Positions 1 through 7,526 of a stretch of 64,000 nucleotides of DNA are shown here, in pieces. Source of the stretch: Amphibalanus amphitrite (lineage: Eukaryota; Arthropoda; Thecostraca; Balanomorpha; Balanidae); assembly GCF_019059575.1 (NCBI RefSeq), contig NW_024883381.1:31568-95567 (forward strand), given 5' to 3'. Made by a program: the position numbers and the translations under genes. Within the stretch, counting starts at the first letter, position 1, and every line of letters begins with the position of its first letter. The notes under the pieces are model-generated. The model was not told where the DNA came from, made no database searches, and worked only from the letters and a program-made list of their open reading frames with translations.

Positions 1-283
1 TTGTTTAAAGATTTAATTTAATTACAGTAAACAGAGATATTTAATTTTAAAACAATGACTTAACTAAAATTAGAAAAACAATTAACAGAAGAATAAAAAT
101 AATGACATTTTTAAACCACGGTATCGCTTACATTTTTTGGCGCGTCTGTTTCAATCCGCCATATTTGCCAATCACTGTTTGACCTTGTGTTGTAACTCTG
201 CAATTTAGAGCTGCCAGTTAATTATGCACCGAGTGAGTGTAGGCTTTGTGTGGTTAAAAAACATTCTTATGCCTTATTTTTTC
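1..283. other. AT-rich left edge, no gene seen
   Basis: No open frame with recognisable protein content and no repeat partner elsewhere in the window. The stretch ends where the foldback element begins at 284. Confidence 0.5.
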
Positions 284-385
284 ATTTGAATGCTAGGATG
301 CATTGAAAAGATGAAGTTGTCTGATTTTATTACCATATATGGTCATCGCCCCGCCCACTCCAGCTGTTGATTGGCTAATCCAATT

Positions 386-700
386 TAAAGAGGCGGTGCT
401 GCATTAGTTTCAGCACGGAATCAGGTTGCGCCTTTTTACGACCTAAATTTCTCGTGCTCCGTCTGTTAAATAATTTGAAAGGAAAAATGTTATTTCAAAA
501 GATGTAGTTTCCGGCTATGTGTTCTAGTTTTGATATTGTTTTTAGACGGGCACAATTCACGTAAATTCAAGCAAGATTGTCTTATGTTATATACTTTAAT
601 TCATGCTTGTTTTGTATGAGTTAAACTTTCACAAGACAATAAATTCGGTGCTCTGTAAAATGAAATTTTGATACCTACGTCGAACACTCCGAACTCTACA
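386..700 (+). repeat. 5' LTR of the BEL/Pao element
   Basis: 315 bp, preceded by the target duplication CAATT and ending CTCTACA. It is identical to the downstream LTR except near base 638, where this copy has an AATAAA-like signal (AATAAATTC) and the other reads TATAAATTC. The left boundary is ambiguous by one base because a T is shared with the target site. I could not recognise a primer-binding site after 700. Confidence 0.92.
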
Positions 701-804
701 TAAGTCTAAAAACAATACAAGTCAAGTAACGTAGATTAGTAGTTTTATGGTCGTATAAGACGATTATAAGATAAAGTAACTTAAATTTCATAAGAGAATT
801 GAAG

Positions 805-2886
805 ATGGAAGCATACAACACGAAGACCAAGAAGGTGTTGAAAATTTTATTGCAAGAAAGGGGACTAAAAACAACAGGAACGAAAGACGACCTCATTAAA
901 AGACTCATCTCATCACACAAGACTTCACAAATGGACATTGAACCTGAAGATAGTGCGTCACAAATTTCAACGTCTTCGTCATCAAGTTTCATTAAAAATC
1001 AGCGAGCCGTCGACACGGCGAAAAGGGCGGAGCTAGAAGCACGATCGAGCATTCTTGAAGAAAGACGGCGTCTACTTGAGGAAGAGTTACGTCTAAAATT
1101 GCGACAAGAGCAATTAAACATTGAAGAAGAATTAGCAGCCATTCATGCCCGTGAAAAATATTTCGCTGCGAGTGATATAATGGAAAATACTGATGAAACA
1201 ACTCATTCACATCAAATTCAGGTTCCTGGCACATCTTCACAATTTGTTCACTCTGATGTTGGTCACAGCAAGACGTGCGGTGCGCAAATGTACGACATGG
1301 CAGAAACTATGTTACGACAACAACGAAGAAGTTCCCTACCGAAGACCGAAATAACGAAATTTAAGGGTGATCCCATGGAATACCCTATGTTTATCCGTTC
1401 ATTTATAAGCCGTATCGAAACCCAAACTGAGAACGACGCCGAAAGACTTTATTTCTTGCTTCAAAGCGTAACAGGAAAACCACATGAAATCGTGAAAGGA
1501 TATATGCACTTACAGCCAGACAGAGGCTACAAGGATGCCAGGGCGGCACTGGATCGCAAGTATGGCGACGAGCATCGCATTTCTTCTGCTTATGTTGATA
1601 AAATTCTCTCTTGGCCGCAGATGAAATCATTGGATGTTGACTGTTTGGAAGATTTTTCAATTCTAATTCGAAGCTGTAAAAATGCAATGGAATCTCTGGG
1701 CGCTCTCAGCGAGGTAAATCATCCTAGGAATCTTCAGAAAATCGTTGGCAAGTTACCATATCAGTTGCAAGAAAAATGGCGTCAGCTAGTGTTTGAAAGT
1801 TCGCAACAAAATATGAAGTCAGATTTTGGAGATATAGTTGAATTTGTGGAGCGGCAAGTGTGTATATGCAGCGACCCAGTGTTTGGAGTGAAAGAAATGA
1901 TGGATGCAAAACCAAGCCACGGAAAATCGTTCAAATCAACATTTTACACTGCAACCACAAATTCAGACGTGCGATGTTACGCATGTGACGAATGTCATAC
2001 AATTGAATCATGTCCTGTTCTACTTCAGATGGATATATCTGCAAGGATCGAGAAAATAAAGGAGAAACGACTTTGTTTTGCTTGTCTTCGTCCAAATCAT
2101 GTATCGAAACATTGTAGAAGGCGAATGCAATGTCGTCATTGTGACAAAAGGCATCCATCTCTACTGCACGTGGAATTCAAACCCGTCACCAGACCTTCCC
2201 TTCCGCCTCACCATGACAGTGTCAGTACCGATCCAAATTCAAGTACTCCACAAAACAAATTATGTGGTGGGACCAAGGCAGTCGCTTCAGGCACAGTTCT
2301 ACCAGTCTTGCCGGTACAATTAAGCGTCTCAGGCAAAGCCCCTGTCAAGACATATGCATTTTTGGATAACGGCAGTCAAAGTACATTCATAACGGAAGAG
2401 TTACGAAGTCAGTTGGGTCAAACTGGAGAAGAGACGCTGCTCACTATTACCACAGTAGAACATACAGCTAGCCCGGTTAAAAGTCGACTGGTAACGGGGT
2501 TACATGTAGCTGATGTCAACGGTAACAACTCTCTTCCGTTACCACCAGTATATACGATACCAACCATTCCAGTTGGAGACCAAGATGTAGCAAGAACAAG
2601 TTTGAAGAAACAGTGGTCTTATCTAGAAATTGAAATCCCAGAAGTAAAGGCGGATAAAATTGGAATATTAATAGGATGCGACTGCCCGAAAGCAATGGAG
2701 CCATGGGAGGTAATCCACAGCCAAAACGGTGGCCCTTACGCCTTGAAAACTTGCTTGGGCTGGACGGTGGTTGGCCCCAAGGTAATGTCCGAAGTCAGTT
2801 ACAATGCAGCAGACGTTAAAGTGAACACTGTACGATTGGAAACAGAAAAGTTACAAGAAATGATTTCAGCACTGATTCCGTGCTGA
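805..2886 (+). CDS. gag-pro: BEL/Pao gag-protease polyprotein with SAP-like N-terminus
   Basis: Structural gag and aspartic protease half of the retrotransposon, 693 aa from the ATG at 805. Residues 5-38 match a SAP-type DNA-binding motif (GLKTTGTKDDLIKRL). Residues 70-115 are a charged coiled coil. The DUF1759-like capsid region spans about 180-330. Cysteine/histidine knuckles lie at about 390-460 (CYACDEC, CFACLRPNH, CRHCDKRH). A DUF1758-type protease has its catalytic LDNGSQS near residue 519. The last residues and the stop come from the inverted LTR sequence that starts at 2872, so the frame is cut at the inversion breakpoint and does not reach pol. In related elements gag and pol form one long polyprotein. 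The domains are clear; the exact N-terminus is not. Confidence 0.9.
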   Translation: MEAYNTKTKKVLKILLQERGLKTTGTKDDLIKRLISSHKTSQMDIEPEDSASQISTSSSSSFIKNQRAVDTAKRAELEARSSILEERRRLLEEELRLKLRQEQLNIEEELAAIHAREKYFAASDIMENTDETTHSHQIQVPGTSSQFVHSDVGHSKTCGAQMYDMAETMLRQQRRSSLPKTEITKFKGDPMEYPMFIRSFISRIETQTENDAERLYFLLQSVTGKPHEIVKGYMHLQPDRGYKDARAALDRKYGDEHRISSAYVDKILSWPQMKSLDVDCLEDFSILIRSCKNAMESLGALSEVNHPRNLQKIVGKLPYQLQEKWRQLVFESSQQNMKSDFGDIVEFVERQVCICSDPVFGVKEMMDAKPSHGKSFKSTFYTATTNSDVRCYACDECHTIESCPVLLQMDISARIEKIKEKRLCFACLRPNHVSKHCRRRMQCRHCDKRHPSLLHVEFKPVTRPSLPPHHDSVSTDPNSSTPQNKLCGGTKAVASGTVLPVLPVQLSVSGKAPVKTYAFLDNGSQSTFITEELRSQLGQTGEETLLTITTVEHTASPVKSRLVTGLHVADVNGNNSLPLPPVYTIPTIPVGDQDVARTSLKKQWSYLEIEIPEVKADKIGILIGCDCPKAMEPWEVIHSQNGGPYALKTCLGWTVVGPKVMSEVSYNAADVKVNTVRLETEKLQEMISALIPC

Positions 2887-2932
2887 AACTAATGCAGCAC
2901 CGCCTCTTTACCCCCTCCCCCGTTTCAGCACG
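2872..2932. repeat. Left copy of a 61-bp inverted repeat bounding the flipped pol segment
   Basis: This is the reverse complement of 6333-6393. It contains, in minus-strand order, the polypurine tract (GGGGGAGGGGG on the minus strand) and the first 39 bases of the LTR. The integrase stop codon (2925-2927) lies inside it, so this is the natural 3' end of pol in its flipped position. Confidence 0.9.
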
Positions 2933-4136
2933 TGCTCGCGCCGTCTTCTGGTAAGAGGAGCACAAGCTTGCTGATCGGCCTTCTAAGAATGGAGGTGCTC
3001 GTCCTCACTTCTGCGACACGAACATTGCCCTTTGCGTCAGGGTACACGTTGATCACTCTTCCCATTTTCCATTCGTTGCGAGAAGAGTCTGCGTCTACCA
3101 GGAGAACCATGTCATTTTCACGCAAATTTCTCTGAGGCTGGATCCACTTTTGTCGTACTTGAAGTGAACTGACGTATTCCTTCTTCCAACGGCGCCAGAA
3201 TTCCGTCGCAAGGTACTGAACTAGTTTCCATCGCTTTCTTGAAAACGAGTCGGCTTCTGAGAAGATACCGGGTGGCAATGGCTGTGCCGAACGGTAGATG
3301 AGCAGATGGTTAGGTGTGAGCGCTTCCAAGTCCCTTGGGTCATCTGAGACAGGTGTGAGCGGGCGTCCGTTCAAAATCGCCTCTACCTCACACATGAAGG
3401 TGGATAAGCACTCATCCTCTAAAGTCTTTTGCTGCAGCAGAAAGTTCAATATTTTCCTCGTTTCGCGAATCAGGCGTTCCCATGTTCCTCCGTGGTGCGA
3501 GGCGCCCGGTGCGTTAAAAATCCATTTTACCTCTTTCTGCAGAAGTTCGTCTTCTATTTGCTGCTGATTCCAGTTGCGGATCTCTTCCTTCAGCTCCCGG
3601 CGGGCTCCCACGAAATTTGTGCCGTTGTCACATCTGATTATCCTTACTGCCCCTCGTCTGGCCATGAAACGACGCAACGCGTTTATGAAGGAATGAGTCG
3701 TCAAGGAGTGTACAACTTCCAGATGTACAGCGCGGATTTTTTGGCACACAAATATGACACCAAACCGTTTCACTATGGCTCTACCTCTTTTGACATAAAA
3801 AGGTCCGAATAAGTCGACTCCAGTGACCGCGAATGGCGTCAAGTCCGGAGTGACGCGGTCTTGCGGGAGATCAGCCATTTTCTGTGTTAAAGGACGGCCG
3901 TGTAGTCTGCGACAGAATACGCAACGTGACAGCACGCGGCGCACCGCAGCCATTCCGCGAATAATCCAGAACCGTTCCCTAATCACTGACAAGACATGGA
4001 GACGTCCACTGTGGCCGATCTTGCGATGTGTGTCTGAGATAATCAAATCAGTCACATGAGACCTTGCTGGCAGAATCGCTGGGTGTGATGCTTCTGAGGC
4101 GTAAGCATGACTGAGTCGACCACCGACCCGTAGCAC
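2925..4136 (-). CDS. BEL/Pao integrase fragment (inverted)
   Basis: About 403 codons open, no ATG at the front because this is the C-terminal part of a polyprotein. The zinc-binding HHCC motif is visible (H37, H42, C72, C75), as is the DDE catalytic triad (D108 in GVDLFGPF, D170 in CDNGTNF, E220 in GTWERL). A C-terminal DUF5641-like region follows (ENDMVLLVD). It would join the cDNA to the host chromosome. It is separated from the RT frame by a tandem 5-bp duplication at 4158-4167, which shifts the frame and creates a stop. Catalytic residues are intact, but no translation route remains in this arrangement. Confidence 0.88.
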   Translation of the reverse strand: MLRVGGRLSHAYASEASHPAILPARSHVTDLIISDTHRKIGHSGRLHVLSVIRERFWIIRGMAAVRRVLSRCVFCRRLHGRPLTQKMADLPQDRVTPDLTPFAVTGVDLFGPFYVKRGRAIVKRFGVIFVCQKIRAVHLEVVHSLTTHSFINALRRFMARRGAVRIIRCDNGTNFVGARRELKEEIRNWNQQQIEDELLQKEVKWIFNAPGASHHGGTWERLIRETRKILNFLLQQKTLEDECLSTFMCEVEAILNGRPLTPVSDDPRDLEALTPNHLLIYRSAQPLPPGIFSEADSFSRKRWKLVQYLATEFWRRWKKEYVSSLQVRQKWIQPQRNLRENDMVLLVDADSSRNEWKMGRVINVYPDAKGNVRVAEVRTSTSILRRPISKLVLLLPEDGASTC

Positions 4137-4156
4137 ACCGCTCTCACAGACTGGAT

Positions 4157-6385
4157 CTAGCCTAGCCGGTAGATATTACTCTTCCTGGTTATTTTCTTGT
4201 GCTCTGGAGAATGAAGAACGGCCAACTCTTCTGAAAAGGATCCTGCTTGAACGTACTTGACAATGCACATTTCAGCACTTTGAAGTTCTTCGACAGACAA
4301 GTCACTCGCTATGCCTCCATTGGTGACGTTTCTGCTCTCTGGCTTCTCTTCTTTCTTGATACGATCACGCAAGACTTGTTTCAATCGCATATAGTAAGCT
4401 ACAGCTCTTTTAAGGCGGTACCAGTTGGAATAATGTTGCAGTAGCTTGTCAGTTGGCTGTGTTTCGGTGGACGTCGCTGACACCAGTTTTGGCATTTTTA
4501 CTTCAGGGTCACCATCCATCACTGTTTCAAGTTCTTTGAATGGCTGCTCTGGCCACTTATCTTCAGGAAGCGTCAGGAACTCTGGCCCACGAACCCACAT
4601 CGACCCATTCAAAAACTTTTCCACCGTTGTGCTTCGTGAGGCTTCATCAGCAGGATTCACCTTTGAAGTAACGTATTTCCACTGGTTCTCGTCGCTGTGT
4701 TCAAGAATGTAACCAATGCGATTTGCTACATAAATATGAAATCTACTTGTTTTGTTCTTGATATATCGAAGAACAGTTGTACTATCGGTCCAGAAAACTG
4801 TCGAGTCGACAACTGTTTGGAGTTCTTCTTTCACAACTAAGTCAAGGCGCACTGCTAAAGTCGCAGCAGTGAGCTCCATTCGAGGAATGGTGACACTTTT
4901 CAGCGGCGCCACGCGCGCCTTTCCAATGAGAAAAGAGCAGTGGATTTTCCCGTTATCATCCACTTGTCGGAGGTATGATACCGCGCCGTAACCAGCTTGG
5001 CTAGCATCTGCGAAGTGATGTATTTGTGTGGATAAGACACGACCAAAATCTCCTGGTTTCATGCACCGCTCTACACTGAAGAGTTCCAGCTGGCAAAGGG
5101 AGGAGTGCCACCGAAGCCATTTTTGTTGCAGATGCATGGGAATAATGTCATCCCAGCCAAGATTCAATGTACATAGTTCTTGAAGGATCAATTTTGGCAC
5201 CATCAAAACGGGAGCAGCGATTCCCAATGGGTCAAAAAATGAGCTTGTTGCCGAAAGAATCCCACGTCTTGTGAGTGGTTTTGACTGGATTTTCACCTTG
5301 AATCTGAACCTATCTTGCTGAAAGTCCCATATAACGCCGAGTGCACGCTCCGCCGTTGTGTCACACCCCAGCTCGGCTCCTTTCATATTCTCCGTTTTGT
5401 CATGGTCTGGTAACGATTCTGTCACTTCTCGATGATTGCTAACGAACTTGGTGAGATTAAATCCCCCCATGGCGCACATTTGCTTGAGTTCGCGGACCAG
5501 TGTCACTGCCTTATTTATGCTTTCCACCGACTTCAGACAGTCATCAATATAAAAAGAATATTGTATAGTATTCGCCGCATCCGGACTGAACGTGTGATTG
5601 TCTTGTGCACATTTTTGTAGTGCGAAGTTGGCACAACCCGGAGACGATACACTGCCAAAAATGTGTTTTTTCATGACAAAGTCCTCCAATTCCCTTGTTG
5701 TATCACCCTCTGGCCACCATAGGAATCTGTAGAAATTGACGTCGGTTGATGGTACTTGTACCTGATAAAACATTTCTTGAATATCCGCCATAAATGCGAC
5801 CCGTTCCTTCCTGAACCTGATGAGAACACCGATCAAAGTATTTGACAAATTTGGACCCTGTAGAAGCTGATCATTCAAGGATGTTCCGCCGTACCTTGCC
5901 GAACCGTCAAAAACCACTCTTGTTTTCTCGGGCTTAGCCGGGTGCTGAACCGAATGATGGGGAATATACCACATTTTGCCTTCTTCTGGAGGATATGCCA
6001 TTGACGCTGGCTCGGCGTGACCCTTTTCTAATAGCCCGTTCATGTATTGAGTGTAACGAATGTGGAGGGCTGGGTCTCTTTCCAGTCTCTTTTTGAGACC
6101 TATGGCTCGTCTCTCTGCTAGGGCTCTGTTATTTGGAAGCCGAACGCTTTCAGCCTTAAACGGAAGGGCTATTTCATAACTACCGTTCTTCAATTGCACA
6201 CTCCCTTCTACCTTGGTCTTCCAAAGTTTATCTTCTTGTGACATGTTTTCATACCCCGTCATCGTAGCAGTCTTATCTGTGAAATCATTGTTGAATATTG
6301 TGATCATCATTGATGACGTGCACGGAATCAATCGTGCTGAAACGGGGGAGGGGGTAAAGAGGCGGTGCTGCATTAGTTTCAGCAC
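4157..6385 (-). CDS. BEL/Pao reverse transcriptase-RNase H fragment (inverted)
   Basis: 742 open codons. Reverse transcriptase: catalytic aspartate near 201 (MADIQEMFYQV) and FYIDD at 278-282. RNase H: FADAS near 458, RMEL near 502, TDST near 533 and a VNPADEASR segment near 576. The first 18 or so codons are translation of the 61-bp inverted repeat, not native pol. The frame opens with a non-ATG codon, as expected for an internal polyprotein piece. It ends in a premature stop produced by the 5-bp tandem duplication at 4158-4167. In a canonical element this block follows the protease on the same strand; here it faces it. Confidence 0.9.
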   Translation of the reverse strand: MLKLMQHRLFTPSPVSARLIPCTSSMMITIFNNDFTDKTATMTGYENMSQEDKLWKTKVEGSVQLKNGSYEIALPFKAESVRLPNNRALAERRAIGLKKRLERDPALHIRYTQYMNGLLEKGHAEPASMAYPPEEGKMWYIPHHSVQHPAKPEKTRVVFDGSARYGGTSLNDQLLQGPNLSNTLIGVLIRFRKERVAFMADIQEMFYQVQVPSTDVNFYRFLWWPEGDTTRELEDFVMKKHIFGSVSSPGCANFALQKCAQDNHTFSPDAANTIQYSFYIDDCLKSVESINKAVTLVRELKQMCAMGGFNLTKFVSNHREVTESLPDHDKTENMKGAELGCDTTAERALGVIWDFQQDRFRFKVKIQSKPLTRRGILSATSSFFDPLGIAAPVLMVPKLILQELCTLNLGWDDIIPMHLQQKWLRWHSSLCQLELFSVERCMKPGDFGRVLSTQIHHFADASQAGYGAVSYLRQVDDNGKIHCSFLIGKARVAPLKSVTIPRMELTAATLAVRLDLVVKEELQTVVDSTVFWTDSTTVLRYIKNKTSRFHIYVANRIGYILEHSDENQWKYVTSKVNPADEASRSTTVEKFLNGSMWVRGPEFLTLPEDKWPEQPFKELETVMDGDPEVKMPKLVSATSTETQPTDKLLQHYSNWYRLKRAVAYYMRLKQVLRDRIKKEEKPESRNVTNGGIASDLSVEELQSAEMCIVKYVQAGSFSEELAVLHSPEHKKITRKSNIYRLG

Positions 6386-6393
6386 GGAATCAG
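6333..6393. repeat. Right copy of the 61-bp inverted repeat (polypurine tract plus LTR start)
   Basis: Exact partner of 2872-2932. It holds the polypurine tract at about 6342-6354 and the first 39 bases of the 3' LTR in + orientation, placed directly against the 5' end of the flipped RT region. The element therefore carries this edge sequence twice, once in each orientation. Confidence 0.9.
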
Positions 6394-6669
6394 GTTGCGC
6401 CTTTTTACGACCTAAATTTCTCGTGCTCCGTCTGTTAAATAATTTGAAAGGAAAAATGTTATTTCAAAAGATGTAGTTTCCGGCTATGTGTTCTAGTTTT
6501 GATATTGTTTTTAGACGGGCACAATTCACGTAAATTCAAGCAAGATTGTCTTATGTTATATACTTTAATTCATGCTTGTTTTGTATGAGTTAAACTTTCA
6601 CAAGACTATAAATTCGGTGCTCTGTAAAATGAAATTTTGATACCTACGTCGAACACTCCGAACTCTACA
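6355..6669 (+). repeat. 3' LTR of the BEL/Pao element
   Basis: 315 bp, preceded by a purine-rich tract and followed by the target duplication CAATT. One base difference from the 5' LTR was seen by eye (near 6608), so divergence is about 0.3%. Confidence 0.92.
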
Positions 6670-6997
6670 CAATTTTTGTTTGGCTCCTCGTAGTTTCCCC
6701 AACTGAGAGACGGAGCCTAAGTTCAGTTGGGGAAACTATGAGGAGCCAAACAAAAATTGGATCAGCCAATCAACGGCTAGAGTGGGTGGAGTGATGACCA
6801 TGTATGGTCATAAAATCTGACAGCATCATCTTTTCAATGCATCCTAGCATTCAAATCCTAGCCATTCGGATAATTTAATCGGAGTTAACTGAAAAAAGCA
6901 GCTCGACAACTTCGATTGACATTCAATTTGAGGAGGGGATAATCCCCCCAACCTCACTCCAGGGAGGGACGGCATCCCCCCCATCCCCCCTCGTGGC

Positions 6998-7435
6998 GAC
7001 GCCCATGTCAGCAACCTACCTGGCTGCATAGAGAGTGCATGCAAGCTCCTCACTGATGATGCGAAGGTGTACGTCGGAGTCGGCACCGAGATCAGCTGCA
7101 GGAAGCTCCAGCAGGATTTGGGCGCCCTGGCGGCCTGGTCTCACAAGTGGAAGCTGCCATTCAACCCATCCAAGTCCACAGTGCTTCACCTGGGCAGCCA
7201 AAACGTGCGGGCGGAGTACACGATCGAGGGCACTTGATTAAATACTGTTGATAGATGACATAGAATATATGGAAAGAGACCTGGGAGTCCAGATGGACAG
7301 ACTGCTTAAATTCAGGGAGCAGGCGGCGACCGGCGTTGGCGAGGCCAACAGAATCCTCGGCCTGATCAAGCACAGTTTCGTCCACATCCACTCCAGGAAA
7401 CTTCCTCTGCTGAAGGAGACGCCAGTGCCACAGTT
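6998..7435 (+). pseudogene. CR1/Jockey-type non-LTR retrotransposon RT fragment, frame-shifted
   Basis: Two consecutive frames read the thumb-side half of a LINE reverse transcriptase. The first (about 7013-7237) gives NLPGCIESACKLLTDDAKVY, where TDD stands in place of the usual FADD catalytic box, then a WSHKWKLPFNPSKSTVLHLG segment, and stops at 7235. The second (about 7245-7435) gives ERDLGVQMD and GEANRILGLIKHSF, then drifts into unrelated residues. The catalytic box is altered, one frameshift is present and both ends are missing, so this is a dead fragment. It lies only about 90 bp upstream of the TMX2 start codon. Confidence 0.85.
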
Positions 7436-7526
7436 TGATCATTTAACGCCCCTCCCTCTCCACAGTTTCTCTGGAGCGCGTCTGTGACTGCTACTTCTCA
7501 CCGCAGCCAGCTGAAGAGCGTCCAAC

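Larger units (their letters stand above)
386..6669 (+). mobile_element. BEL/Pao-type LTR retrotransposon with inverted pol half
   Basis: Two 315-bp LTRs in the same orientation flank gag-protease on the + strand and RT, RNase H and integrase on the minus strand. A 5-bp target duplication CAATT sits just outside both LTRs (381-385 and 6670-6674), so the whole structure, including the inversion, entered or settled as one insertion. The LTRs differ at one base that I can see, which suggests a young insertion. Family assignment rests on the gag domain order (DUF1759-like, CCHC knuckles, DUF1758-type protease), the FYIDD RT motif and the integrase at the end of pol. The inverted half cannot be translated from the normal LTR transcript, so this copy should be non-autonomous. 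Confidence 0.92.
284..6856. mobile_element. Foldback (hairpin) MITE-like element split by a BEL/Pao insertion
   Basis: The left arm (284-385) is, with scattered mismatches, the reverse complement of the right arm (about 6757-6856); both outer ends read ATTTGAATGCTAGGATGC. Inside the right part, 6670-6706 pairs with 6723-6759 around a short loop. Taking out the LTR element at 386-6669 and one copy of the duplicated CAATT leaves a nearly continuous hairpin element of about 284 bp, which is what the host element must have been before the insertion. I could not see a clear target duplication for the foldback element itself, so its superfamily is open. It has no coding capacity. Confidence 0.8.
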
